Assembly: GCA_008973525.1 (NCBI GenBank)
Contig: WACJ01000519.1
Coordinates: forward strand, 1,922,001-1,986,000
DNA length: 64,000 nucleotides
From: Stenopsyche tienmushanensis
Lineage: Eukaryota; Arthropoda; Insecta; Trichoptera; Stenopsychidae
Reading direction: 5' to 3'
Shown: positions 11,546 to 24,215 of the stretch, one piece after another
Numbering within the stretch: the stretch's first letter is position 1
Layout of the letters: each line of letters opens with the position of its first letter
Made by a program: the position numbers and the translations under genes
Notes under the pieces: model-generated
Database searches by the model: none
Seen by the model: only the letters and a program-made list of their open reading frames with translations
Told to the model about the DNA's origin: nothing

Positions 11546-12408
11546 AATATTATTTTTTCCGACATTTTCTTGCAAATACCCTTATTTTATCGATTGAATG
11601 CTATTTTTATACCGAAAATCAGTTTCATTTTTGTTTTTTGTAACCAATCCGACTTGCTAATGTTACATTGTTTTTTAGACCCACCCTTATAAAAAGCTTG
11701 AGGGTTTTTAGTTGAGTGTAATTTATCGCTTTTGCTGTATAAATCACGCCAACGAGCATGTCGGCGACATTAAATGCAGGGGCGCGCAAGCTTTTTTCGC
11801 GATGGGTTTTCCTTTTGTTTGTAAATTGTGGCTCATTTTTTGTGCTGTGAAACAATACGGCTTGATTTTTAAACAGCACTTGTTAATGGACGATTCATGT
11901 TGGTTTTTGGCCAAAAAAGAGCGTTTGATGAGTCAAAATGGAATATTTCACAATGCAGTTTGATTTTAGGCTATGCTATAGGACCCAAAATGGATCTCAT
12001 GGAGGTAATTTTTCACGATTAAGTTATTGCAAGTCGATTTTTGTTCTGATGGTTCTCCCCTCTTCCTCTAAATGGTAACTTCCTTCTTGGGATTGAATAA
12101 TTAATGTTCAACATCCGACCCGAAACGCCCGACGCGTCAATGTGGCGTAAGAGTATACCATGTGCGAATTGTTTTATTATAAATTTGTATCATATGCTAT
12201 TTCATCCCGTCTATGCTCAAATATAAAATATACAACCCCTAAAAAAATATTATTTAGTAAGCAATTCTTCTTAAGGAGTCATATTATTTATCAAACGTGA
12301 ACGATCTCCATTGGAAATTTTCTTTAAATATCATTTGAATTGTGCTTAAAAAACAACCACTCATTCAAAGCCCTGCCTAACTTTATTAACCGTTTTTTTT
12401 TCGTCCTA

Positions 12409-12888
12409 TTGAAATAAGGATATTTCAATTTTAAATTTGTTGGGTTATAGTCGCCATTTTGTTAAAGCAACATCTATCAACTTTATTGTGAATTATTCAG
12501 TAGCATATGTCAAATTATCTAAATCCTGACCCCAGTGAATAAGTTTAAAACCTTTCTTGATTAATACACCCCAAAATAATCATTTTTAGGCGCAAAAAGA
12601 TGGATTCATAAACAGAAATCAATCTGAACTAATACTTGCGACCAAGAAAAATCGTGGCGGGTATTTGAACAAATTTGTGTTGCATAAGATTTAAGAGCCA
12701 AAGCCAGATTGAATCAATTTTTTATAACAAAAATGAACATTTATCCTGATGTATATTCTTGTTTTGTGTAAGTTCACATCTGACACCATTGGAGCGGATG
12801 CTCTTTACATCGATTTAAGTGTCAATGAGGATATCTCACATACGTTTTATTTAAATTTAAAAATTGAGTGCCTTTATTGAAATACACA
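12409..12888. mobile_element. Non-autonomous Tc1-like element
   Basis: The left end TTGAAATAAGGATATTTCAA runs into TTGTTGGGTTATAGTCGCCA. The right end is GAGTGCCTTTATTGAAA preceded by the family motif GATATCTCACATACGTTTTA. The ends form imperfect inverted repeats containing TTCAATAAGG. The interior contains TGACCCCAGTGAATAAG, shared with the other copies. No transposase frame survives. It ends about 160 bp before the fibulin 3-prime region. Confidence 0.6.
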
Positions 12889-13068
12889 GTAGTAAAAAAA
12901 AAATGTCAATGAAGTTTATTGTATTTAGAATCTAAAAATTACATCTCATATTATTATAACATATCGATAATTTTATAACACAACAACGTACACAATTAGG
13001 CTTAACAACATATAACTCTTATTTATTTAAATCGGGCGCTGAAGGAATACTGATGTATCCAATTATGT

Positions 13069-13074
13069 TTTATT
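13069..13074 (-). terminator. Polyadenylation signal of fibulin copy 1
   Basis: AATAAA on the minus strand lies about 77 nt beyond the C-terminal stop codon. It is conserved in position and flank (TTAATAAAACATAATTG) in the paralogue at 28,461-28,466. Conservation between the two copies supports use as the cleavage signal. Confidence 0.6.
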
Positions 13075-13150
13075 AATACCCGACGAAGATCATACTCAAA
13101 TTTGATGACATGTTCGTTAATCCGTTTCGGATTTAACAAACAATTTTCGT

Positions 13151-16100
13151 TTAAAATTCATATTGTGTAACGAAAATGAAAAGCTTGGCAACTGCTGTCC
13201 CTCCATAGATTCCTCCGTTGGTATATAAGGTCCATGGAGAGCTCAAGTTGTACGTCTTGAGGACCTTGCAGGGATTTTACCATGGAGATGGCAGCTTGGT
13301 TGGCTGAAGGTGTCAACCTTAAACAAATAAAAATATATTATCATATTCATCATCGTACGTTGTGGGCATTAAAAACGATTTTCCTAAATATCAGCATTAA
13401 ATTAAAATCTACAAAGCTGTATTTTTGTCTACAAGTAGTTTACGTTCATTATTATTAAATAATCGTCGTCTAATTTCGTTACAAGGTGGTTAAGGTTTCG
13501 GTAGACGTGGCTAAAGTTGTAGCGCGGGAATAATCCAAAAAATACACATGTATGTTATTTTACCTGAAGAAGTTTTCTCGGGCGGCTTCTACACCTCGAG
13601 GTGCTTTTGCTTCCACCATTTTCAATTTAAAGTCTAAAATAGCTCCTGGCAATGTTGGTCCACGCATGGTGAACAGATCCACCTGAAATAATTGATTTTT
13701 TTTAAAAACTGTTTAGGGCTTCCCACGGACTAGCTACACACGAGTGTCTTCCAACGCTCTTGTGATTCCTGAGAAACCCTACTACGCGTAGAGCTTCCCT
13801 GCAGTCCGTCACTATGAGCCCAACCTCAGTTTGAAGAGGGCTGCAGTAGATGACGGACTGCAGGGACGAGTAGCTGAAAGCCGCTCTCCCCTGTATGTAA
13901 TGGACAATGAGCCTTCCTGTTCTTTCTGTAATTGGCAGTTCCACATTTCACTTTACGGGTACGCAGCACAGGGTAAGCTGCACACCAAACTCATGTTAAC
14001 TGGGCTACCCCAGCAGCGTTTGATGAACAAACCGACGAGGCTGCTTTCGCGTATCATTACCCCATGAGTTCAACTGTTACCCACGGGCATAGGGTGCCCA
14101 CTTCCCCTAGGGTTTTATGGGTGGCTCCCGTAGAGTGAAATACCCACCCGGTACCATGATAATGGCTTTAGAATTGTATTGCAAACAGATAGACACACAT
14201 TTAATCATAAATATATATATATATATATATACGGAATTAAAGAACTAACCTGTGGCAATGGCGATAAAGGTATTGGAAGATTAGACGAAAACGTGATAAA
14301 GTTGAATGATATACTCTCAGGTCTTCTAATGCATTCTAAATCATTATATGCGCAATTCCTCGGTTTGCGACAACGACTGAAATTAAAAATAATAAATAAA
14401 TCAATTGATCAGATGGCGACAAGAGCTGTCGATGATCTTCGATCCTTACTTGCTGTTGTTTTCTCTTTGGTATCCTGGTGGACAAGCTATTACATTGCAG
14501 CGAGCTCCACCCCTAGTATTATGGCAGACTTCACCAGGATTACACACCAATGCGCCAATTTCACACTCGTCAATATCTGAAAACAAATTTCATGAATCAA
14601 TCGAATCCATCAAGAATGAAAATAGTTGATCAACAAAAAAATGTCAACCATTGCAACTGCGTTTATCTTTGCCCAAAGTATAGCCATGTGGACAAGAGCA
14701 TTTGTAGCTTCCATCAGTATTGATGCAGGTGCCAGTACAAAGCCTTCGAGAAATATCGATGGAACATTCATCCAAATCGTGACAAGTTCTGCAAATATAT
14801 AACATTTTTATAAATTACAAAAATGACAAATTAACTGTAAATTATTGCGAATACATAATTATTTTCATCTATCCAGAATTAGAACAGAATATTGCCTTCA
14901 AATTTCAGAGACATAAGTTCTTTTTAAAATAATTTGCTCATATCTGACACCAATGGAATTCGTTTTTGATTGCTTCTGGTTGAGTGTATTAAGAAAAAAA
15001 AAGAACACTCTCAATGAAGACATCTGACACAATGTAACAATATTCTTACCTGTTGTCAGTGTGAAGTCGATAGCCAATATCACAGGCACATCTGAACGAA
15101 CCCCACACATTAATACATTTGTGATGGCAAGGACCTTTTCCTTCGTTCGACAGACATTCATCTACATCAGTGCACTTATTCGGAGCGTTCGGAGGGTTCA
15201 TATATCCCGGCATACAATCGCATTTGTATGACCCAACGGTGTTCACACAACGGGAATAGTGATAGCATACCTGATCGACAAAAACAATTTTAAAAAAATA
15301 ATCTTAGATAGGGTATGTGATAAATTAGGTGTACAATACTTTTCCACCGGACACAGCGCATTCATCAATGTCTTCACAACCGTCTTTGCCTCTTATGTGA
15401 CCGACTGCACATCTACAGAGATATCCTCCAGGCACGTTGACGCATTGTTGATCATGACTGCATGAATGTTCTCCCTCTGCGCATTCGTCTTTGTCTACAA
15501 TCGCAAATGATGTGTCAAAATGTGAATGATTTTTTTCAAACTGTGTATTCTTAAGGAACTGTGTGTTCTTACCAACACAACGATGCTCATTATTGAGTCT
15601 ATATCCATTAGGGCAATAGTTGTATTGTGTCGGCTTCGTGACAGGAACAATCCTTACTGTAAGAAAAAAATATTTTATTGAATTTAGTGTGTTGCTTTCC
15701 AACCAGTAATGATGCGCAGGAGGAAGGAGTCGTAAGATATCATTGACTGCGGGAAGATGTGCTTCCCGCAGCCTGATAGCAGTAATTTCTCCTAGCATCC
15801 AACCATTTCCATCCCAATGCTCAGCATCACCGAGACCCGAAAGCAGGATGAACTCACATGCGAGCAGTGACCATCTTAGAGGACACATAAGAGTGGAGAG
15901 CGACTAGGGAATGTCCCAAGAGCATCCCCACTCCACGTTACAAACGCATAGGCTGTTGCGCTTAAACCATGATGTGTCGGCACTAATATAATTTATTTTG
16001 AGAGCCAACTATTGGGCATACCAGGAGTTGATGGGCGACTAGGTGGTCGTACTGGAGGCGTGAACACTGGAGGCTGTATAGGAACACATCGTCCTTGAAT

Positions 16101-19100
16101 CCAACGAAGTCCCTCAGAACACTGGCAAGTATAACCTCCTGGCGTATTAACGCATATTTCTCCTGCTGCACATCTTGAGATTTTATCTGCGCACTCGTCT
16201 ATATCTGAAGCAATACATAATTATTTTGAGCGAATCATTAAAGTATGGTTCATTTGGTTGGGAATTTAAATGCTAACCATCGCATTCGTTGGTCTTCTCA
16301 TTTAGATGGTATCCAATGTCGCATGTTTTTGGCTGGGTGAATGATTGGCCACTTGGGAAGAGGTGGACCTGTAACGGTAAATATTTTATTAACTCCTCCG
16401 TTTAAATTTGTGTCGTGTGTTGAAAATTTAATTATTCTTACTTTGGTTGGATTGATACATCTTTCTGCAATATCCAGTATATGGATCCTTAAGATATCCA
16501 GAAGCACATACACAAGTATACGCGCCTGGGGTATTTTTGCATTCCTCACTGTTAGCAGTACAAGCAAATCTCCCATTGGCGCATTCATCAATATCTTCAA
16601 AACAAACACAGTTTATTAGATTTAAAACGTTTCAACCTTTTGATGAGTATGCCCGCAGGTGCTGCGGGCGCATTCGATATCACAATTAATAGAATTTACC
16701 TTCACACTCCCCGCTGCGGCTCATTTCATATCCAGGAAGGCAATGCTTCTGTCTGGGCACTAGTTGGGTGAAGGTATTCTTAGGCAGATTGTTCGTATCT
16801 ACCACAAATTGTCCATCGCTGTTTTGGTCCACGTTGATAGGTTTCCTATCATTCGGCTTCATCACGACTACAACTGGTGCTTCGGTTGTCGTTGAAGTTG
16901 GCTCGACAAACTTTGGGTAATATTCTTTAGGCTGAGGTAAAGGTTTTTCGGGGGGAATATATCTGGGTTCTTCTCGAGTCGGCGGAGAATATTTGGATTC
17001 TTCCCGAGTCGGCGGGGTATATCTGGGTTCTTCCCGAGTCGGCGGGGTATATCTGGGTTCTTCCCGACTCGGCGGAGAATATTTGGGCTCTTCCCATGTT
17101 GACGGAGTATATCTTGGTTCTTCTCGAGTTGGTGGAGTTGGTTCTTCGCGAGTTGGGACATATGCGGGTGGTTCTTCATGAGGGGAAGTACGCTTGGGTT
17201 CTTCGCGTTCTGGAGGAGGTTCCAAACTGCTCGGGGCAGGTTCAGGTTGAGTAAGGCGGGGGTCCACTTCGTTTGCCACAGGCCCTACAGGTGCCGTTGG
17301 ATCCGGTACTTCATCACCGTTGTTGCTGGAATCATCCAAACAAATCAAGTTATTCTACTATCTATTCGTGATATATAAGTATTATATGCATTGTGCCTAC
17401 CTATCATAGTAGTAGTAGTAGGGATCTTCGGTTGTTGTGGTTGGTTCTTGTTTCTTCCTTATGCATTTGAATGCTCCTCTAGTATTTTTACACTCGTATA
17501 GAGGACCCAGACCATGACAGTTATGGGTGTTCAGTTCGCATTCATCGTCATCTGGAAACATATTTTATGCAAATTTTAAAACATCCAAAGATAAAAATGT
17601 GTGTCAATTATATGAGGACATACCTTCACAGATACCAGACGCTGCGTTGAGGGTATAACCGGTACCGCAGCTGGTATATCGTATACATTGGTATGATCCA
17701 ACTGTATTGTCGCAACGTTGTCCCGCAACGCAATCAGCCATTCCGCTTTGACATTCGTTGATGTCTGAAAAAAAATGATACAACCATTATAATTCAATAT
17801 GTGTGTATAATCCAATCCGACAATGGCAATGTGTATTACCGACGCACGCCAATGTTAGGTGGTCTTTCTTGAATCCTCTTTTACAAACACATCTATGACT
17901 ACCCAAGGTGTTATGACAATCTTGATATTCATCGCAAGAATGGTTTCCTGTTGTGCATTCGTTTACATCTGCAAAAAAAAAAAAAAAACCAATAAAACAT
18001 CTAAATTTATCAGGTGATTTAATATGTTATCATATGAAATGTCCGATTTATGGCCTATGTCCGTTGTCCCCAATGTGTTTTATATTGACCACCAAGGATC
18101 GTTTCCGACCTGCAAGGGGTCATTGGGGGGAAAAAATGGGGGTCCACGAAAGTCAGGTATCTCATTTAGATAGGTCGTCATCAAAATGTTGGCTTACCGT
18201 AAATTTAATAATTCATCTCCATATTTAACATAGATAGTACCTATGGACAGTGGTGGATTTAACTATAGGCGACAATATATATAACTATGGCAGAATTTAT
18301 CCCAGGCTACAAAACTAAATGGACCCAGGAGACCCCAAACTTAAATTACATCAAAGACCTCTCAAGTGTTGAATCCACAACTGAGTAGGTCATCATCGCC
18401 CAGCCCGCGGGCCATATAGACCAATAGAAATATTATTTTAACCGGATATTTCTTATAAAAATATTTAATATTGAAATATTTCATACCATCACAGCCTCCT
18501 TGGCGACTTCTTTTATAACCACGTGGACATGACGGTGGATTGGTTCTGAAAAATATAACAAATAGCATTGATCATCCCTTGAAATACACTATTTAAATGC
18601 CGTATAATAGTGAAATTGTAATAGGAAGCTTAGAAACCTAGGCATAAAAACAAAATGGGTCTAGAAGACTTTAGACTTAAATTATACCTGCTTGGTGGCC
18701 TGGAAGGTGTTGGCTTGGGATTTGGAATTGGTGGTCTGACAGGAGTCGGAGCTGGTGGCTTTTCTGCACTAGCAGCTTTGGGCTTGCATCTATAGCTTCC
18801 AGCTTCATTTATGCATTCTTGATCTGCTGAGCAGAGCTCATTATATTCGGTGCACTCATCAATATCTGTAATCAACAAGGTCTATTCTATATGTGGGTTC
18901 AAATTTATTGGCGAAGTTCTATGCTAAAAAAGAAAACTTACCGACGCATCCAGTTCCTGGAACCATTTTATACCCGGGCGGACAGGATGTTTTGGATGCT
19001 TTATTCTGGCAAGTGAAGCTTCCCTGTGTATTCAGACAGACTTGGCTTTGTGCGTTGCAGTCGTCCTTCTTCTCTTCGCATTCGTCGATGTCTGCAGATT

Positions 19101-22100
19101 TAATCACACGTCAGATATTGATCCTGGTCTCAAAGAACCATTTTGCTGTTAAATCCTTACCGACACAATCCTGCCAATTGGGCATGCAAGCGAAAACCAG
19201 GCGGACAGAGTTCTTCGGTTGGAGACACCTCAGGCTGAGAAGATGCCTTGGGCGAGAAATGTGATTCCCCTCCGTGACTACAAGTGTAAGATCCCATGGT
19301 GTTGACACAGAGTCTTCCAGGTTGGCATGGGATTTTCCAAGCATTCATCAATATCTGGACGAGCGATTTGAATATTAATGATCATAAAATATTAAATATC
19401 GATTATCTGAAATTTGACCTTGGCATTACCATTGCAGACTTGATTCTCTTTGTCGACTTTGTATCCTGGTGGACAGCTGATTTTATTGGCAGGAGACTTT
19501 GGTTGTGAAGTATCTTCTATGCATCCTGTAAGAACCGACGGTATTGAAGCATTTTCTTCCGGCGCGACAACCATGAGTTTTAAGCTCACATTCGTTAATA
19601 TCTGAAAGAGATTATTGAGATTATGAAGTGATTCTAATTTAGAGATGCAACATAGCAGATCGATTTTATAAGATCTAACCTATGCAAGATACATTATCTG
19701 TCATGAGTTCAAATCCTCTATTACAAGAGCAGATGATTCCATCTCCATGATCAGCGCATTTCTGGTGACAAGGATTATTCTTTTGGCATCTGGAATGAAT
19801 ACAGAAAAATTGAAACACAGTATATTTAAAATGCAAATGAGAAAATGTCTTATTTCCATCATTTTTAAGATAGTTATGGCATGATTTAGAAATTGGTTCG
19901 TTATGAAAGTCTCGCAGGTTGGATATCGCCTATCGAAGGCATGATATAAAAAATCTTCATCAAACTACTTTTTTATGCAATCTTCATCCATCTTGCATTT
20001 ATTATTCTCTGCTCAGATAATTTAATAGACATTGACTATCCTAATCTAAATAAATACATTTAAAAAGTCGCTGTGGATATTGTTATCTCCGGAAACTAAT
20101 GTATCCTGCAAATATCCGTATGGACGTATATAGGTTATTTTCTCCTAATAGATATAATCTGGGATTTGCGCCCTTTAAATTTCGGCGCCCCGGGCAGTCG
20201 CCTACATAATTTTGATGTCAATCTGGCTTAAATTGGCTTGTTCGTATTTTGAAGCTATAAAGAAACAGACCATTATTTTCTGCAGTTAAACGACCTATCC
20301 AAGCATGAATATCAATGAACTCGCCGACAGGAGCGTGGGATGCACCAAATCATTCTAACATGTCTTCAACTATCCGACCTGTTAGCGAGTCTTGTTTAAA
20401 ATCCAGATTTGACAGATGTGAAGAATAAAGACTTACCGATTCGATTCGGCTTTTTGGCAAGAGAATCCATCTGCCCTGAGCTTGAAGCCATTTCTGCAGG
20501 CGCACTTGTAGGATGCACCGGAGACGATGCATTTGTGGGCGCACAGCTCGTGTCCAACTAGATCGCAGGCGTCCAATTCGGGTGCTGGAGATGAATTTGC
20601 AAAAAAACCCATTTAATAACTGCTTAAAATCATCATTCTATTGATTACAAATCCGTTCCAAGCAGTAGATGTTTTGTTTTTAGGTTATCCGCTCGAGGGC
20701 AGGGCTACTGCTATGCTCTGCGATGTGCCTATTTCAGCTAATCAACTTGATATGCTAATAAATAAACATGCTTATTCGGCCAAATTACCAAACATTACTC
20801 TTGAAGATTGTTTTCATTTGATGGAACTGCGTTCTGATGCAGTTCCGCATGAAAATAAATCGCCAGTGAAGCCACAAGATATATATTTTTTAATATGGTG
20901 ATATAAAACATATTAGGAAATGTTACCGCTTGGTGGAAAAAAATAAATTTAGAAACATGTACTTGGAAGACGAACCTTGAAGAGGATGGTGTAGTCAAAT
21001 AGACGAGGTGGTCCTAAAAATGTAAATACAGAAAATCTAATAATGACTATTAGCGAATTATCAAAGAACGCCAGTGTATCCTGGTCCAGCATTCAAAGAT
21101 GTGTAAAAAAGATCTCGATTGGAACACTTTATTGCATCCTGCATGTTCACCAGATCTGACACCGTCGGATTACTATATGTTCCTATAAATGATATTCATT
21201 TAAATAATACCTGTTAATATATTTTTCAATGGTGTCGTTTGTGGTGTAGGAACCGTGGGGGGCTCAGCCTTTTTGGGTGTTGTAGGAGTTGGTTTAGTAG
21301 CTGGAGTAGACTCTTGAGACTTTTCCTCTTTTGCCAACTGGAATTTATTGAATTTATTACAAAACCGAACGATATTGTCGTTGATATCGATTTATAGAAA
21401 TAAACGGGGAGTACCCTGCAGCAGACTCCAAATGCATAGCTTGAGCCCTCACAGCTCGAAGATCCGCCAAAGGCGATTCCCAATTTGCAGTCTTCGCAGC
21501 ATTTCTATTAAAAAAAAGGCATTTAAAATATCAAATCGTCGATTTGGACTCGGCCTGGTAACCGCAAACGCGATAAAAGTTATTCGAAAAAAGTAAACAG
21601 GATCTTGCATAGAATAAACAGGAATATCTTATCTCGAAGGTCTGCACAAATAATGCAAAATTCTATTCGAAATTGATAATATCCAGACCGTAAAAAAACA
21701 TGGACTTCATATCGATGTTACTCACGGATGCGTCGTTTTCCAAACCGCTACATTCCTTCACGGACCTGGCAGTTTCGATCCCAACTCGGCATTGTTCATC
21801 CTTTGTTCTGGAAATATAAATGCGAATTGATTTCTCGACACGAAAATCGCGCAAATCGAAGCACACAAAAATAGGGGGCTGTTTTAAAACCGCGTAAAAT
21901 AATCTGAACAGTCAAGGTTGGTGTGCCAACCAATTTATTCCAGCTACATTGCATATCATCATGCTTGGGAAGAAAGACATAGTTATATAGATTTCGCCAT
22001 TAATATTCCATCATTCATTGATGCTCTTACGTCTGCTGACCTCAAATGACTGTAGATTTTCAGCTCGTGTTTGATCCAATTATGTTTTAATTTTAAACGA

Positions 22101-24059
22101 GAGACAGACTGAGGAAAAAGCTTAGGCATTACTAAGCTGCAGTCTATTTATTTTTTAAAGTTTACTTAATCAGATAAGGAATCGTGTCTTGATGAGGTCA
22201 AATCATACGGAACATGGGGATATTGGTAGCCAAACATGATTTGTGTACATTAGATAAAAAAGCTCCTGTCTGCTTGGGCATACAATCAGTTCAACCCATT
22301 GAATTCCGACGGTCCTAATTCAAGTTTATAATATTTGCGCAAAATCAATTTTAATGCTTACTTTTTGAGCTCTTGACAGCATTGAATGGCGATATCTGAG
22401 CATCTTTGATCGTCGAACTGATCTGGAGTAGGCTGGCAATTGTCTAGGAGGAGAATGGTGCCTTCGTCGCAGCATAATTCCTTATCCTCTGAAAAAATAA
22501 AACGGACATTTGATATGAAAATTTCTTGCATCCGAGTCAAAAGTCAGGTATTTTATGAATGGTCAATTGCCAGTCTCTGTGCGAATCGTTCGCAATTGAC
22601 GCAAGTCGGATCGTATGTCTTGATTAAGAACAGTGTGTTCGAGATATTGTAAATTTCTAAATAGGGATGACATCAAAATGTATAATGCAAAGTGGAATAA
22701 TCCGTTGTGCAATAATTGTCCACGTGAGCATCACTCCAATGGGCAATTGAGTTGTCACCTTTTGGAATGTTGGGTCAACGTCGTAGACGTAGCCCTTGAA
22801 CTCTTATCATATGAACTAATTTAGAGGCCCATAAATTAAAAGCCCAGGTCAAACAATTCAAGGTGCGCATGATGAAATTGGAGACGCATGGTCGTCCATT
22901 GGGTCATCCAGGAAAATATGCAAAAATTAATCCAAGCAGAATGTCATCAGATTTGGTTGATTGGGACTATTTTCTGTGTCAGGGGACTGTGTATTTGTAA
23001 TGAAAAATACTATAAAATTAAGTTTTTTAAATTCATTTCACAATAAAATAACAACATTTTTTTAAATTATAATATTTATTTAAGTACTTTGAGTCTTATT
23101 ATAATGTTAAATTAGTTATCACTTAAATAGAAGATAAATAAGTAAAAAATATGGTTAAATTAAAAATGATCGTTTTTCAGAAACATTCACAGGTTTTATA
23201 ACCTGGTCTATTGAAACAACTGTTACATTGTTAGGTGACTGTTTCCAGGGGAATGTTTAATTGGATTTCATTGGAAGATAGCACAGATTATAATTATAAT
23301 ATTTTGGCATGCACAGGGAATATTCATCTATTATAGCGAAATAAATATTCTAAGATATAAATAAAATACAAGATATGAACTAAAATAAAATTGATACCAG
23401 AAGACTGACAGTTGACATGATATCTCAAGTTTTAATCGACCGATTTACTTAAAATTTGATATGAATCTTTCTATATAACCTTCTATTGTTTGTACCATAT
23501 TTATATCAAAATTTTATTTTTAAGCATTTAAAAAAGTATTAAAACTGTGAAAAAAATAAAGTTAATAATTTTTTTTTAAACAGTTGCCATATTGTGATAA
23601 TAAAAGTATTTTATTTCTTTGATGTAGGAACTATAGTGACATTATTATTAATTGAGAATATTTTTTTAAAAAAATATTTTAAATGATTAAAAGGATCGAA
23701 ATAGTGTCAACCACGACACGCTTTTTTTACCCCTTACACTTTACCAACCTATAACTTTTTTAGTTTTTTAAAAAAAATTTTTTTGTATATCATGCAAATG
23801 TCAGTAAGTATCTGGTAAAAAATGTGTATTTAAAATATTTTTTGTCTCTTTTTTTATCGAGATTGAAAAATAACGCCCAAAATTTGTGCCTCTAGACTAG
23901 ATCAATACCCCTTTAATTTAAAGCAAAAAGTCGATAGTGTGGTGTTTAAAGATGCATTTTAATCTCACCCTGCGTAAATTCTTCGTCGTCTTCGTTTCGC
24001 ACCCCACTGAGAAGAGTCACCAGGATGAGAAGAAGCCCCAGGCAGCGTCCCGGCTCCAT
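13151..24059 (-). CDS. Full-length fibulin-1/-2-like extracellular matrix protein (27 exons, frame broken by five +1 indels)
   Basis: Secreted Ca-binding matrix glycoprotein of the fibulin family. Exons in transcript order: 24059-23969, 22488-22362, 21807-21726, 21504-21415, 21337-21211, 20584-20437, 19789-19680, 19601-19430, 19354-19161, 19091-18942, 18865-18688, 18545-18487, 17968-17840, 17764-17624, 17551-17401, 17325-16700, 16594-16442, 16368-16278, 16204-16022, 15656-15573, 15494-15340, 15270-15050, 14788-14649, 14576-14450, 14376-14250, 13682-13564, 13317-13151. All have GT/AG borders. Order: signal peptide (MEPGRCLGLLLILVTLLSG), anaphylatoxin-like CC modules, Pro/Thr linker, about 14 EGF modules mostly opening D-I/V-D/N-E-C, a Pro-rich repeat exon, and the fibulin C-terminal domain (VDLFTMRGPTLPGAILDFKL). 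Phases join cleanly except for single extra bases near 19,524, 19,327, 19,170-19,190, 16,466 and 13,224. Without them the protein would be about 1,378 residues. These may be assembly errors or decay. Fibulin-1 versus -2 orthology is undecided. Confidence 0.88.
13705..14170. mobile_element. LINE-associated repeat X inside fibulin copy 1 intron
   Basis: This block carries GGACTAGCTACACACGAGTG, CTGCAGTAGATGACGGACTG and a terminal fold GTTTTATGGGTGGCTCCCG / TACCCACCCGG. Versions of it occur at 29,195-30,335, 42,680-42,960, 52,560-53,170, 55,216-55,380 and 59,585-59,790. It lies in the intron between exons 25 and 26, exactly where the paralogue also carries it, so the insertion predates the gene duplication. 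Confidence 0.6.
15700..15955. repeat. Repeat with a strong hairpin, inside a fibulin intron
   Basis: An insertion between exons 19 and 20 contains the perfect hairpin CTGCGGGAAG / CTTCCCGCAG with a 5-nt loop (15,747-15,771). The same sequence and its flanks (AGGAGGAAGGAGTCGTAAGA here) occur in inverted orientation at 27,530-27,770. A 187-codon minus-strand ORF crosses this repeat and the neighbouring exons and is not a separate gene. Confidence 0.5.
16700..17325 (-). CDS. Fibulin copy 1, exon 16: Pro/Glu-rich tandem-repeat linker
   Basis: A single 626-nt exon encodes about 208 residues with no EGF module until its last Cys pair. The core is a run of near-identical decapeptides of the type REEPRYTPPT / REESKYSPPT (about seven units, 16,960-17,165), encoded by a 30-bp tandem repeat. 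Flanking parts are acidic/Pro-rich and Thr-rich (PTSTTTEAPVVVVMKP). Phase is 1-nt in and 1-nt out, and the frame is intact. Such a Tyr/Pro/Glu repeat is not a standard fibulin module. It probably acts as a flexible or O-glycosylated spacer in the matrix. Copy number may vary between alleles. Confidence 0.85.
19161..19601 (-). CDS. Fibulin copy 1, exons 8 and 9: EGF modules with three +1 frame breaks
   Basis: Both exons are flanked by good splice sites and carry six correctly spaced EGF Cys each, but only if the reading frame changes. In exon 8 (19601-19430) the frame moves at TACAGG-ATGC near 19,524. In exon 9 (19354-19161) it moves at CCC-ATGCC near 19,327 and again before GATTGTGTCG at 19,170-19,190. 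Lengths are 172 and 194 nt instead of multiples of three. Both exons are symmetric (phase 1 on either side), so skipping either keeps the downstream frame. Confidence 0.8.
21415..22488 (-). CDS. Fibulin copy 1, exons 2-4: anaphylatoxin-like modules
   Basis: Exon 2 encodes KELCCDEGTILLLDNCQPTP and ends CSDIAIQCCQELKK. Exon 3 gives TKDEQCRVGIETARSVKECS. Exon 4 gives KCCEDCKLGIAFGGSSSCEG and ends AFGVCCR. Paired CC motifs and their spacing match the anaphylatoxin-like region that separates long fibulins (fibulin-1/-2) from short ones. Phases are 1, 2, 0, 0 and the frames are clean. These exons are absent from the paralogue at 28,543-32,666. Confidence 0.8.
22955..23350. mobile_element. Partial copy of the GGGCGTTTCTCAGTAAACT-type transposon in fibulin intron 1
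   Basis: TCAGGGGACTGTGTATTTG and ACAGGGAATATTCATCTATT are the complement of motifs in the element at 42,285-43,288 (AATACACAGTCCCCTGA and AATAGATAAATATTCCCTGT), in inverted orientation. The outer inverted repeats are not preserved. No ORF is seen. Confidence 0.45.
23390..23930 (-). repeat. Interspersed repeat family Z, copy 2 (reverse orientation)
   Basis: The complement carries CGATTAAAACTTGAGATATC, ATGTCAACTG and GGTTGGTAAAGTGTAAGGGG. It aligns over about 0.5 kb with the forward copy at 25,600-26,175. It fills most of the 3-prime half of fibulin intron 1. Confidence 0.6.
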
Positions 24060-24215
24060 TTCTTGTAAGATCAATTCACACACTAGCTTCAAGAATTCAC
24101 ATTGACCGTCGTGCACTTGCAAAAATTAATGTCCTATTTACTATTACAACAGCCTTGTTATTTGTTTATCATGAGTTACATGCAGCAGTCATCATCACAT
24201 GACGACCTTTGCCGG
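24060..24215 (-). promoter_or_regulatory. Conserved 5-prime flank of fibulin copy 1
   Basis: About 150 bp upstream of the ATG at 24,059 (running to CCGGCAAAGGTCGTCATGTG) is clearly related to the region upstream of the paralogue ATG (32,667-32,825). Shared blocks include CTTGCAAAAATTAATGTC and GCCTTGTTATTTGTTT on the plus strand. It must hold the 5-prime UTR and probably the core promoter. No TATA box is visible. Confidence 0.4.

Noticed and set aside
15325..15888. 187-codon minus-strand ORF
   Set aside because: It only joins two f fibulin EGF exons through an open intron and a repeat insertion. Splice sites at 15,656, 15,573 and 15,494 explain the coding part.
16868..17181. Overlapping ORFs on both strands of the Pro-rich exon
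   Set aside because: A 30-bp tandem repeat is open in several frames at once. Only the frame with REEPRYTPPT units fits the flanking exon phases.
19111..19351. Two overlapping minus-strand ORFs as separate small proteins
   Set aside because: They are two frames of a single EGF exon separated by +1 indels. Cys spacing and splice sites assign both to fibulin exon 9.
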